Shown here one piece after another: positions 1 to 7,471 of a stretch of 12,702 nucleotides of DNA. Every line of letters begins with the position of its first letter. Position 1 is the first letter of the stretch. The stretch is from Verrucomicrobiales bacterium (GTDB lineage Bacteria; Verrucomicrobiota; Verrucomicrobiia; Limisphaerales; JAFMIX01): the NCBI GenBank assembly GCA_017853785.1, contig JAFMIX010000041.1:1-12702 (forward strand). The letters are read 5' to 3'. A model generated the notes under the pieces. That model ran no database searches. It saw only the letters and a list, made by a program, of their open reading frames with translations, and was not told the DNA's origin. The position numbers and the translations under genes are program-made.

Positions 1-579
1 GTGCCGGCGAAAAACGGAATGTTTCCGGTGCAATTCAAGGACTCCGATCTCAACACCGCCGCTTGGAAACAGCTCGGGTTGGACGTAGCCAACATCAACT
101 CCGGCGGTCGCTCCAGTTGGAATTGCCCGAGTCGCAAAGCGGAGTTGCCTTCGTATAACGGAACCGACTATGTCATTGGCTACCAATACTACGGCGGCAT
201 TACCAATTGGGATAATAACCTGAATGGCCCATTGCCTGGTGGGGATTGGCCCTCCGCGAGTCCAATCAAGACCACCTCCTCAAAGCCGAGTTGGATGTTG
301 GCCGCCGATACGGTGGCAAAGCAGGATGGCACCAAGACCTTTGCGAACCAACCGGCGCAGGCCGTCACCAGTGCTTGGCATGATCTGCCACCACACAAGA
401 ACAAGAATTTCACCCCCGTCGGGGCCAATGAAGTGTTCATTGACGGCTCGGCGCGTTGGATCAAAGGCGACTTGCTCCGCTTTATCCACACCTGGGGCTC
501 GGGCCGGGAATTTTATTTCTGGCAAGAGGATTTGGGTCGGCTTGAATCATCGCGGGGATTGCTGAAGCCGCCGCATTAG
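1..579 (+). CDS. Pseudopilin-like protein, C-terminal part (5' end outside window)
   Basis: The reading frame is open from the first base to TAG at 577-579 and gives 192 residues. The GTG at position 1 is probably internal, because no prepilin leader or N-terminal hydrophobic helix is present and relatives are usually about 230-300 residues. The segment GANEVFIDGSARWI (about residues 141-154), preceded by His residues near 126 and 131, matches the C-terminal end of the prepilin-type 'H-X9-DG' family, here with a longer His-to-DG spacing. Such proteins are type II secretion/type IV pilin-like envelope proteins that occur in many copies in Verrucomicrobiota and Planctomycetota. The substrate or partner cannot be deduced. 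A hairpin terminator follows 25 bases after the stop. The family call is fairly secure, the role is not. Confidence 0.72.
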   Translation: MPAKNGMFPVQFKDSDLNTAAWKQLGLDVANINSGGRSSWNCPSRKAELPSYNGTDYVIGYQYYGGITNWDNNLNGPLPGGDWPSASPIKTTSSKPSWMLAADTVAKQDGTKTFANQPAQAVTSAWHDLPPHKNKNFTPVGANEVFIDGSARWIKGDLLRFIHTWGSGREFYFWQEDLGRLESSRGLLKPPH

Positions 580-603
580 GCCATCCCGCCCGAATTCTGA
601 TCG

Positions 604-635
604 AAGCCAACGCAGGGTTAGCCCTTCGTTGGCTT
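604..635 (+). terminator. Intrinsic-type terminator after the pseudopilin gene
   Basis: Arms 604-617 and 622-635 pair over 14 positions with a single mismatch (613/626) around the loop TTAG. A short T-rich run (TTTGTT) follows. It lies 25 bases after the stop of the preceding gene and 69 bases before dapL, so it probably separates the two transcription units. The T-tract is modest. Confidence 0.6.
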
Positions 636-703
636 TGTTGCCTTCTGTGAACCACACTCCAGGTTTTACATCTGCATCCGTCTGTGGTTTTCTGTAGTCC
701 TTT

Positions 704-1942
704 ATGGCATTTCTCAACGACAATTATCTCAAACTCAAAGCCGGCTACCTCTTCCCCGAAATCGGTCGCCGCGTCAAAGCCTTCTGCGACACCCACCCCG
801 AAGCCGCCAAGCGGCTCATCCGCTGCGGCATCGGCGATGTGACCGAGCCGCTCCCGCCCGCAGTCGTCGCCGCCATGCACCAGGCCGTGGACGAGATGGC
901 GTCGCGCGAGACCTTCAAAGGCTACGGCCCGGAGCAAGGCTACGAGTGGCTGCGCCGCGCCATCGCGGAAAACGATTTTCGTGCCCGTGGCCTCGACGTG
1001 GCCGACGACGAAATCTTTGTCAGCGACGGCTCCAAGTGCGACTGCGGCAACATCCTCGACATCCTCGGCGGCAAAAACAAAATTGCCATCAGCGACCCCG
1101 TCTATCCCGTCTATGTGGACACGAACGTCATGGCCGGCCACACCGGCGACGCGAATGACGCCGGCGCTTACGCCAAGCTCGTCTATCTCCCGTGCAAACC
1201 CGCGAACGGCTTCATCCCCGCGCCGCCCAAAAAGCACGTGGACGTGATCTACCTTTGCTCGCCGAACAACCCCACCGGCGCTGCCGCCACGCGCGAACAG
1301 CTTGAGGCGTGGGTGAAATACGCGCTGGAGCACAAGGCCGTCATCCTCTTCGACGCCGCCTACGAGGCCTACATCACCGACCCGGCGATTCCGCATTCCA
1401 TCTACGAGATCCCCGGCGCGCGCGAATGCGCCATCGAGTTCCGCAGCTTTTCGAAGAACGGCGGCTTCACCGGCACACGCTGCGCGTTCATCGTCGTGCC
1501 CAAATCGCTCAACGCCTACACCAAGACCGGCGAGGCGAAGCCGCTGCACCCGCTCTGGGCACGGCGCATGACCACTAAGTTCAACGGCGTGAGCTACATC
1601 GTCCAGCGCGGCGCGGAAGCACTTTACTCGCCCGAAGGCAAGGCGCAGGTGAAGGCGCTGATCGGACATTATCTCGGCAACGCCGAAGTCCTCCGCAAGG
1701 GCGCAAAGAAAGCCGGGCTGAAAGTCTTCGGCGGCGTGAACGCGCCCTACATCTGGGTGCGCACGCCCAAGGGCGTCACGAGCTGGCAGGCGTTCGATAA
1801 AATCCTTGCCGACGCGAACGTGGTCATCACGCCCGGCAGTGGGTTCGGCTCGAAGGGCGAAGGCTATTTCCGCATCAGCGCCTTCAACAGCCGCGCCAAC
1901 GCCGAGGAAGTCGCGCGCCGCTTGCAGGAACTGAAGTGGTGA
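704..1942 (+). CDS. dapL: LL-diaminopimelate aminotransferase
   Basis: 412-residue fold-type I PLP aminotransferase, a normal length for DapL (EC 2.6.1.83). The enzyme converts tetrahydrodipicolinate plus glutamate directly to LL-diaminopimelate in the cytosol, bypassing the succinylase and acetylase branches of lysine/peptidoglycan synthesis. Visible features are the DapL-type N-terminus with YLKLKAGYLFPEI (8-20), GIGDVTEPLP (42-51), SPNNPTG (186-192), FDAAYEAYI with D217 for the PLP nitrogen, and SFSKNGGFTGTR (248-259) with K251 as the Schiff-base lysine. R390 in YFRISAF should bind the substrate carboxylate. ATG at 704 gives the expected N-terminus; no Shine-Dalgarno is visible. DapL is established in Verrucomicrobiota and Chlamydiota. 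The product would feed a DAP epimerase, and a DapF-like gene lies 10 kb downstream on the same strand. Confidence 0.95.
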   Translation: MAFLNDNYLKLKAGYLFPEIGRRVKAFCDTHPEAAKRLIRCGIGDVTEPLPPAVVAAMHQAVDEMASRETFKGYGPEQGYEWLRRAIAENDFRARGLDVADDEIFVSDGSKCDCGNILDILGGKNKIAISDPVYPVYVDTNVMAGHTGDANDAGAYAKLVYLPCKPANGFIPAPPKKHVDVIYLCSPNNPTGAAATREQLEAWVKYALEHKAVILFDAAYEAYITDPAIPHSIYEIPGARECAIEFRSFSKNGGFTGTRCAFIVVPKSLNAYTKTGEAKPLHPLWARRMTTKFNGVSYIVQRGAEALYSPEGKAQVKALIGHYLGNAEVLRKGAKKAGLKVFGGVNAPYIWVRTPKGVTSWQAFDKILADANVVITPGSGFGSKGEGYFRISAFNSRANAEEVARRLQELKW

Positions 1943-2062
1943 AGCGTTGGCCGCGCCGCGCAGCCGGCGCCGGAGCAATCCGCGTTGTCACCACGCGCCT
2001 ACAGCATTGACCAAGGCCAAGGAAGTCGGGTTCACTCTGAACGCCTTGAGAATAGCCGCGCC

Positions 2063-3529
<1,467 letters not shown>

Positions 3530-3530
3530 A

Positions 3531-3553
3531 GCGCGGTCCGCCGGGGTCCGCGC
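3531..3553. terminator. GC hairpin between convergent sulfatase and sufC genes
   Basis: GCGCGG (3531-3536) pairs with CCGCGC (3548-3553), then one T-T mismatch and two further pairs close a 5-nt loop. It starts two bases after the sulfatase stop in the 53-base convergent gap. A second near-palindrome, AACCCGCGCGCAGGTT, occupies 3562-3577. Neither has a T-tract on either strand, so termination is only a guess from position. Confidence 0.3.
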
Positions 3554-3582
3554 CAAAGTGCAACCCGCGCGCAGGTTCTTCG

Positions 3583-4347
3583 TTACGCCGCCTTGCCGCC
3601 GACGATCCATTCATAACCCTGCGCTTCAAGCTGGAGCGCGAGTTCTTTGCCGCCGGATTTCACAATACGGCCATCCACGAGCACGTGCACGAAGTCAGGC
3701 ACGATGTAGTTCAGCAGGCGCTGGTAGTGTGTGATGACGAGCTGGGCGGTGTCTTTGGACTTCAGCTTGTTCACGCCGTTGCTGACGACCTTGAGCGCGT
3801 CGATGTCCAGACCGGAATCGGTTTCGTCGAGGATGGCGAGTTTGGGTTCGAGGATGGCCATCTGGAAGATCTCGGCGCGCTTCTTCTCGCCGCCGGAGAA
3901 ACCTTCGTTCACCGAACGCTTGAGCAGGTCGTCCTTCAACTCCAGCAGTTTCATCTTGTCTTTCACGAGCGTGAGGAACTCCATGGCGTCCAGCTCGGGC
4001 AGGCCGTGGTGCTTGCGGACTTCGTTGAGCGCGGCTTTGAGGAAGTAGGTGCTGTTTACGCCGGGAATCTCGACGGGATACTGGAACGCAAGGAAGACGC
4101 CTTCGCGCGCCCGCTCCTCGGGGTCGAGGTCGAGCAGGTCCTTGCCGTTGTAGATGACCTTGCCGCCGGAGACGTCGTAGCCGTCCCGACCCGCAAGCAC
4201 GGCGGCCAAAGTGCTTTTGCCGCTGCCGTTCGGGCCCATGACGGCGTGGACTTCGCCCGCGTTGATGGTGAGGCTGATGCCCTTGAGGATTTGTTTGCCC
4301 TCCACGCCGGCGTGGAGGTCTTTGATTTCGAGGATGGTTTTGCTCAT
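3583..4347 (-). CDS. sufC: Fe-S cluster assembly ATPase SufC
   Basis: 254-residue ABC-type ATPase, typical SufC length. SufC powers the SufB-SufC(-SufD) scaffold that builds Fe-S clusters in the cytosol. Walker A is GPNGSGKST (38-46), the Q-loop Gln is Q89 in FQYPVEIPGV, the ABC signature is SGGEKKR (151-157), Walker B is LAILDETDSGLD (170-181) with E175, and the H-loop His is H207. The ETDSGLD form and the YPVEIPGV segment are SufC hallmarks. Start ATG at 4347 gives MSKTILEIKDLHAG; an upstream in-frame codon would place 17 extra residues partly inside a repeat and is rejected. The gene is last in the operon repressor-sufB-[cassette]-sufC, and the cassette's repeat ends only 12 bases before this start codon. 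No Shine-Dalgarno is seen. No sufD or sufS follows; the next gene is convergent. Confidence 0.95.
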   Translation of the reverse strand: MSKTILEIKDLHAGVEGKQILKGISLTINAGEVHAVMGPNGSGKSTLAAVLAGRDGYDVSGGKVIYNGKDLLDLDPEERAREGVFLAFQYPVEIPGVNSTYFLKAALNEVRKHHGLPELDAMEFLTLVKDKMKLLELKDDLLKRSVNEGFSGGEKKRAEIFQMAILEPKLAILDETDSGLDIDALKVVSNGVNKLKSKDTAQLVITHYQRLLNYIVPDFVHVLVDGRIVKSGGKELALQLEAQGYEWIVGGKAA

Positions 4348-4359
4348 GTGTAAATTGTA

Positions 4360-4393
4360 TTTAGCCACGGATTGAACACGGATGAAACACGGA
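4360..4393 (+). repeat. Left inverted repeat of the GxxExxY cassette
   Basis: Outer sequence TTTAGCCACGG, then three tandem copies of an 11-bp unit resembling CACGGATTGAA (the second reads CACGGATGAAA, the third is partial). It pairs with 4771-4804 with two mismatches. The cassette gene's stop codon begins one base beyond its inner edge. Confidence 0.9.
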
Positions 4394-4394
4394 T

Positions 4395-4769
4395 TCAAAA
4401 GATCATTCTCTTGAACTCCACTTTCGTCCGGCCAAAGTTAATCAACAACCCGACCTTTGTTTCCGTCGCTTTCAATTCGTTCAACAACTGCGGCTCGTCT
4501 TCCGCGTTGTATTGCTTTGCGGTTTTCAGTTCGACGATGACGATGTCGTTCACAAATAAGTCGGCGCGAAAATCGCCGACAATGACACTCCGATATTTGA
4601 CCTTAATCGGACACTCAATCTCACACTTGAACCCGGCCTGCTGCAATTCCACCTGCATCGCATTCTGGTAGACGCTTTCCAGAAAGCCATAACCAAGTTC
4701 CGCATAAACCGCAAACGCTGCGCCGATTATTTTCTCGGTCACATCCGCGTGCTGCAGCTTGCTTTCCAT
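4395..4769 (-). CDS. GxxExxY protein (PD-(D/E)XK nuclease-like fold)
   Basis: 124 residues from the ATG at 4769. An in-frame TTG at 4781 lies inside the repeat and is less likely. The family-defining motif G-F-L-E-S-V-Y (GxxExxY, residues 28-34) is present. It is followed by GDFRADLF with D70 and VIVELKTAK with E80-x-K82, the spacing of a PD-(D/E)XK nuclease core, and by QLLNELKAT and VGLLINFG, both typical of GxxExxY proteins. I recall the Pfam model as belonging to the PD-(D/E)XK superfamily; the biological role is not established. Length is normal and the frame is intact. The gene fills the interval between its inverted repeats, lies co-directionally in the suf operon, and is visibly AT-richer than its neighbours. 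Whether it is an active nuclease, an RNA-binding protein or a selfish component is unknown. Confidence 0.88.
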   Translation of the reverse strand: MESKLQHADVTEKIIGAAFAVYAELGYGFLESVYQNAMQVELQQAGFKCEIECPIKVKYRSVIVGDFRADLFVNDIVIVELKTAKQYNAEDEPQLLNELKATETKVGLLINFGRTKVEFKRMIF

Positions 4770-4770
4770 T

Positions 4771-4804
4771 TCCGTGTTCAATCCGTGTTCAATCCGTGGC
4801 TAAA
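4771..4804 (-). repeat. Right inverted repeat of the GxxExxY cassette
   Basis: Reverse complement of the left repeat, read inward on the minus strand, with two complete CACGGATTGAA units and a third partial one. Its inner edge is one base from the ATG of the cassette gene (4769) and its outer edge is two bases from the sufB stop codon. In the transcript both arms could form a very long stem with the gene in the loop. Confidence 0.9.
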
Positions 4805-4806
4805 AA

Positions 4807-6255
4807 TCAGCCGACGCTGCCTTCGAGACTGACACCAAGAAGTTTCTGGGCTTCGACGGCGAATTCCATCGGCAGCTCCTTGAAAACTTCTTTGCAGAAG
4901 CCGTTCACGATCATGTTCACCGCGTCCTGCGTGGCGATGCCGCGGGCGTTGCAATAAAAAATCTGGTCTTCGCCGATCTTTGAGGTTGAAGCTTCATGCT
5001 CCACGGACGACGACGTGTTCTTCACCTCGATGTAGGGGAAGGTGTGCGCGCCGCACTTCGCGCCGATCAGCATCGAGTCACACTGCGAAAAGTTGCGCGA
5101 GTTCGTGGCGCTCTTGCGGATTTCCACGAGGCCGCGATAGCTGTTTTGCCCGTGCCCGGCGGAGATGCCCTTCGAGATGATGGTGCTCTTGGTGTTCTTG
5201 CCGATGTGCACCATCTTCGTGCCGGTGTCGGCCTGCTGGTAGTTGTTGGTGACGGCCACGGAATAGAATTCGCCAACGGAATTTTCGCCGAGCAGGATGC
5301 AGCTCGGATATTTCCAAGTGATGGCCGAGCCGGTCTCGACTTGCGTCCAGGTGATCTTGGAGTTCTTGCCTTTGCACAGGCCGCGCTTGGTGACGAAATT
5401 GTAGATGCCGCCCTTGCCGTTCGCGTCGCCCGGATACCAGTTCTGAACGGTGGAGTATTTGATTTCGCCGCGTTCGAGCGCAACGAGTTCCACGACGGCG
5501 GCATGGAGTTGGTTTTCATCGCGCATCGGTGCGGTGCAGCCTTCGAGGTAGCTGACGTGAGCGCCTTCGTCGGCGATGATGAGCGTGCGCTCGAACTGGC
5601 CGGTGTTCGCGGCGTTGATGCGGAAGTAGGTGGAAAGCTCCATTGGGCAGCGAACGCCTTTGGGGATGTAGCAGAACGAACCGTCCGTGAACACGGCGGA
5701 GTTCAGCGCGGCGTAATAGTTGTCCGTGTAGGGCACGACCGAGCCGAGATATTTCTTCACCAGCTCGGGATGGTCATGCACCGCTTCGGTGAACGAGCAG
5801 AAGATGACGCCCTTCTCGGCGAGCGACTTCTTGAACGTCGTGCCGACGGACACGGAATCAAAGATCGCGTCTACCGCCACGCCGGCGAGGCGGCCGCGTT
5901 CGCGCAGGGGAATGCCGAGCTTCTCATAAGTCTCCAGCAGCTTCGGGTCAACCTCATCGAGGCTCTTCGGTGCGTCCTTCTTCGGCTTCGGCTGCGAGAA
6001 ATAGCAGATGGCCTGGTAATCAATCGGCTCGTGGTGCGCCTTTTGCCATGTCGGTTCGGTCAGCGTGAGCCAATGGCGATATGCCTTGAGCCGCCACTCC
6101 GTCAGCCATTCCGGCTCGCCCTTCTTGCGCGAGATGAGGCGGATGGTGTCCTCGCTCAAGCCCGGGGGCGCGGACTCCGTCTCGATGTCGGTGACGAACC
6201 CGTATTTGTATTCCGTGGATACCAGATCCTCAATTGTTTCGGTGGCGGTGCTCAT
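4807..6255 (-). CDS. sufB: Fe-S cluster assembly scaffold protein SufB
   Basis: 482 residues, full length for SufB. It is the scaffold subunit on which Fe-S clusters form, receiving persulfide sulfur from SufS/SufE and working with SufC and SufD in the cytosol. Characteristic segments are KYGFVTDIE near the N-terminus, GVIFCSFTEA (149-158), TDGSFCYIPKGVRCPMELSTYFRIN (about 190-214), YLEGCTAP (236-243), QNWYPGD (271-277), the β-helix stretch QCDSMLIG (391-398), and VEHEASTSKI (418-427) followed by C435. Cys and Glu/His residues in this C-terminal part are those linked to cluster assembly and SufD contact in the family. Start ATG at 6255 lies 6 bases after the stop of the repressor gene, so the two are clearly co-transcribed. 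Downstream, a cassette intervenes before sufC. Confidence 0.96.
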   Translation of the reverse strand: MSTATETIEDLVSTEYKYGFVTDIETESAPPGLSEDTIRLISRKKGEPEWLTEWRLKAYRHWLTLTEPTWQKAHHEPIDYQAICYFSQPKPKKDAPKSLDEVDPKLLETYEKLGIPLRERGRLAGVAVDAIFDSVSVGTTFKKSLAEKGVIFCSFTEAVHDHPELVKKYLGSVVPYTDNYYAALNSAVFTDGSFCYIPKGVRCPMELSTYFRINAANTGQFERTLIIADEGAHVSYLEGCTAPMRDENQLHAAVVELVALERGEIKYSTVQNWYPGDANGKGGIYNFVTKRGLCKGKNSKITWTQVETGSAITWKYPSCILLGENSVGEFYSVAVTNNYQQADTGTKMVHIGKNTKSTIISKGISAGHGQNSYRGLVEIRKSATNSRNFSQCDSMLIGAKCGAHTFPYIEVKNTSSSVEHEASTSKIGEDQIFYCNARGIATQDAVNMIVNGFCKEVFKELPMEFAVEAQKLLGVSLEGSVG

Positions 6256-6261
6256 GTGAAA

Positions 6262-6699
6262 TTATTTCTTCGCCTTGGCCGCGCAATCGGCGCAGACGCC
6301 ATGGACGGCGATGTCATAGCGGGCAATCTTAAAACCTTTCGGGCGCGGGAGCAAAGTCGAATTCTTCGGCAACGCGACATCAAAAACCTCCCCGCAATCC
6401 TCGCAGTGATAGTGGCAATGCTCCTCCATGTTCGGGCAAAAGCGTGTCGCGCCCCGCTCCAGCGTGACCTGCCGGGCGAGGCCGCTCTGCACGAGCGCGT
6501 CGAGGCAGTTGTAAACGGTAGCGTGGGAAATCTCCGGCATCCGCTTCTTGGCGCGGATGAAGACCTCCTCCGCCGTCGGGTGGTCGCGCGTTTCCATCAG
6601 CACCTCATAGACGCGCTGGCGCTGGGGTGTGAAGCGGAAGCCGCCCGCGCCGAGGCGTTCGTTGAAATGTGTCACTGGATGAACTGGGGTCGTTTTCAT
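6262..6699 (-). CDS. PerR/Fur-family metal-dependent repressor
   Basis: 145 residues from ATG at 6699; an in-frame TTG at 6723 adds eight residues and is less likely. The N-terminal winged helix contains FTPQRQRVYEVL (23-34), HPTAEEVF (40-47) and ATVYNCLDALVQSGL (60-74). The C-terminal domain has the two structural zinc pairs C99-E-D-C102 and C136-A-D-C139. Aligned by eye without gaps to the B. subtilis PerR sequence I remember, its regulatory-site ligands H37, D85, H91, H93 and D104 correspond to H40, C88, H94, H96 and D107. The D rather than E at 107 favours a PerR-like peroxide sensor over Fur; the Cys at 88 is unusual. It is the first gene of the sufB-sufC operon and has a matching palindromic operator upstream, so autoregulation and control of Fe-S assembly are likely. 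Confidence 0.9.
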   Translation of the reverse strand: MKTTPVHPVTHFNERLGAGGFRFTPQRQRVYEVLMETRDHPTAEEVFIRAKKRMPEISHATVYNCLDALVQSGLARQVTLERGATRFCPNMEEHCHYHCEDCGEVFDVALPKNSTLLPRPKGFKIARYDIAVHGVCADCAAKAKK

Positions 6700-6743
6700 G
6701 ACCGGGGCGGGAAGGTAGCGCAACGCGCGCCCCGGTCAAGGTT

Positions 6744-6766
6744 CAATTTAGAACAATTCTAAATTG
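6744..6766. promoter_or_regulatory. PerR/Fur-type operator upstream of the repressor-suf operon
   Basis: Perfect 10-bp arms CAATTTAGAA and TTCTAAATTG around the 3-nt spacer CAA. The central 15 bases (6748-6762, TTAGAACAATTCTAA) fit the PerR-box pattern TTAnAATnATTnTAA at every defined base but one. It lies 45 bases upstream of the repressor's ATG in an otherwise GC-rich region and overlaps the predicted -10 element. The palindrome is seen directly; identity of the binding protein is inferred from the adjacent PerR-like gene. Confidence 0.75.
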
Positions 6767-6785
6767 GAGAAAGTTGGAGTTTCAG
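6756..6785 (-). promoter_or_regulatory. Predicted sigma70-type promoter of the repressor-sufBC operon
   Basis: On the minus strand CTGAAA (6785-6780) and TAGAAT (6761-6756) are separated by 18 bases, giving 4/6 and 5/6 matches to -35 and -10 consensus. The -10 sits inside the palindromic operator, the arrangement expected for repression. The leader would be about 50 bases. Confidence 0.45.
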
Positions 6786-6831
6786 GCTTTGGCCAGTGCG
6801 GGGAAACCAGGCTGAGGTTGAACTTCCACAA

Positions 6832-7416
6832 CTACTTCTGATAAACACTGACGCGCGCCGGCGGGAAATTCAGCCAGACAATGTTCGAAGCGATGGGGTG
6901 GAGGTGGTCAATGCGCCGGTCCGCCGGGCGGCCCAGGTGATAGCTGTATTGCACGAACTTCCCTTCCGGTTTCAGGACGTCGCCAATTTTGTGGGCCAGT
7001 GCAGCGGCCTGCGCAGAGGGAAAATTCATCAGCGGCAAACTGGAAATCACCGCGCCGACGGAATGGATTTCCTCCGCGTGCTCGCGCAGCAGGGTGTCCA
7101 TCTGCCAGGCATCACCGGTGATGATGTGGGCGCGGGGGAAGCGTTCGTGCAGCACCGCCGCCATCTTGGGATTCCGCTCGATGGCCACCAGCCGGTCCTC
7201 GCGCAAGCCCCGTTTCAGGAGCGCCGTCGTGACCGCTCCCGTGCCCGGGCCGAGTTCCAGCACGAAACTTTCCGGGTCGGAGGGCAGCCAGTGCGCCATG
7301 GCGGCGGCGAGCTTTGGCGAGCTGGGCGCCACCGCCCCCGTGCGTTGCGGATTGCAAAGCCATTCCTGCACGAACAGGGTCGTATCATGTAACGCCGCTA
7401 GGAATCGTTTGGCCAT
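6832..7416 (-). CDS. SAM-dependent methyltransferase, PmtA-like phospholipid N-methyltransferase
   Basis: 194-residue class I methyltransferase. SAM-binding motif I is VLELGPGTGAVT (52-63), the acidic ribose-contacting residue is E80 in VAIERN, and GDAW (101-104) and SSLPLMNF (125-132) follow in the positions of later motifs. The N-terminal segment WLCNPQRTGAVAPSSPKLAAAM (about 19-40) and the C-terminal WLNFPPARVSVYQK resemble the bacterial phospholipid N-methyltransferase group (PmtA/COG3963) that methylates phosphatidylethanolamine towards phosphatidylcholine at the membrane. Proteins of this group are also often annotated as rRNA adenine dimethylase-like, so the methyltransferase class is firm but the substrate is not. 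ATG at 7416. The dipeptide epimerase gene lies 55 bases upstream on the same strand, so co-transcription is possible. The PerR-suf operon has its own promoter downstream. Confidence 0.82.
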   Translation of the reverse strand: MAKRFLAALHDTTLFVQEWLCNPQRTGAVAPSSPKLAAAMAHWLPSDPESFVLELGPGTGAVTTALLKRGLREDRLVAIERNPKMAAVLHERFPRAHIITGDAWQMDTLLREHAEEIHSVGAVISSLPLMNFPSAQAAALAHKIGDVLKPEGKFVQYSYHLGRPADRRIDHLHPIASNIVWLNFPPARVSVYQK

Positions 7417-7471
7417 TAGTTTGAAAACCTTTTTGAATCGGGGCGAAACTACCCGAGACGCGCCGGGGCTG

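Larger units (their letters stand above)
4360..4804 (-). mobile_element. Compact cassette: GxxExxY gene inside 34-bp inverted repeats, between sufB and sufC
   Basis: A 445-bp unit bounded by inverted repeats 4360-4393 and 4771-4804 (32 of 34 positions match) and filled by one gene at 4395-4769. It separates sufB (stop at 4807) from sufC (start at 4347), genes normally almost touching in suf operons, so insertion is the simplest reading. GC by hand count over 4441-4680 is about 49%, against about 53-62% for lines sampled in sufB and dapL. There is no transposase, no obvious target-site duplication, and the gene points the same way as the operon. Calling it mobile is inference; it could be a non-autonomous element or a repeat-captured gene. 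Confidence 0.55.

Noticed and set aside
650..689. Short inverted repeat AACCACA/TGTGGTT before dapL, vaguely like the cassette repeat
   Set aside because: Only 7 bp pair and similarity to the cassette repeats is limited to a few bases, so a relationship cannot be supported.
482..1978. Long minus-strand open frame of 498 codons antisense to dapL
   Set aside because: It is the GC-rich shadow of dapL; composition is Ala/Val/Gly/Arg-rich without family motifs, while the plus frame has complete DapL motifs.
1985..2062. TTG start extending the sulfatase by 26 residues
   Set aside because: The extension is not hydrophobic and would bury the signal peptide that begins exactly at the ATG at 2063.
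4348..4360. Target-site duplication flanking the cassette
   Set aside because: Bases outside the two repeats (ending TTGTA on the left, starting AATCA on the right) do not match; only AT-richness is shared.
4996..6762. 588-codon plus-strand open frame over sufB and the repressor
   Set aside because: It crosses two clear minus-strand genes and their operator and contains no recognisable domain.
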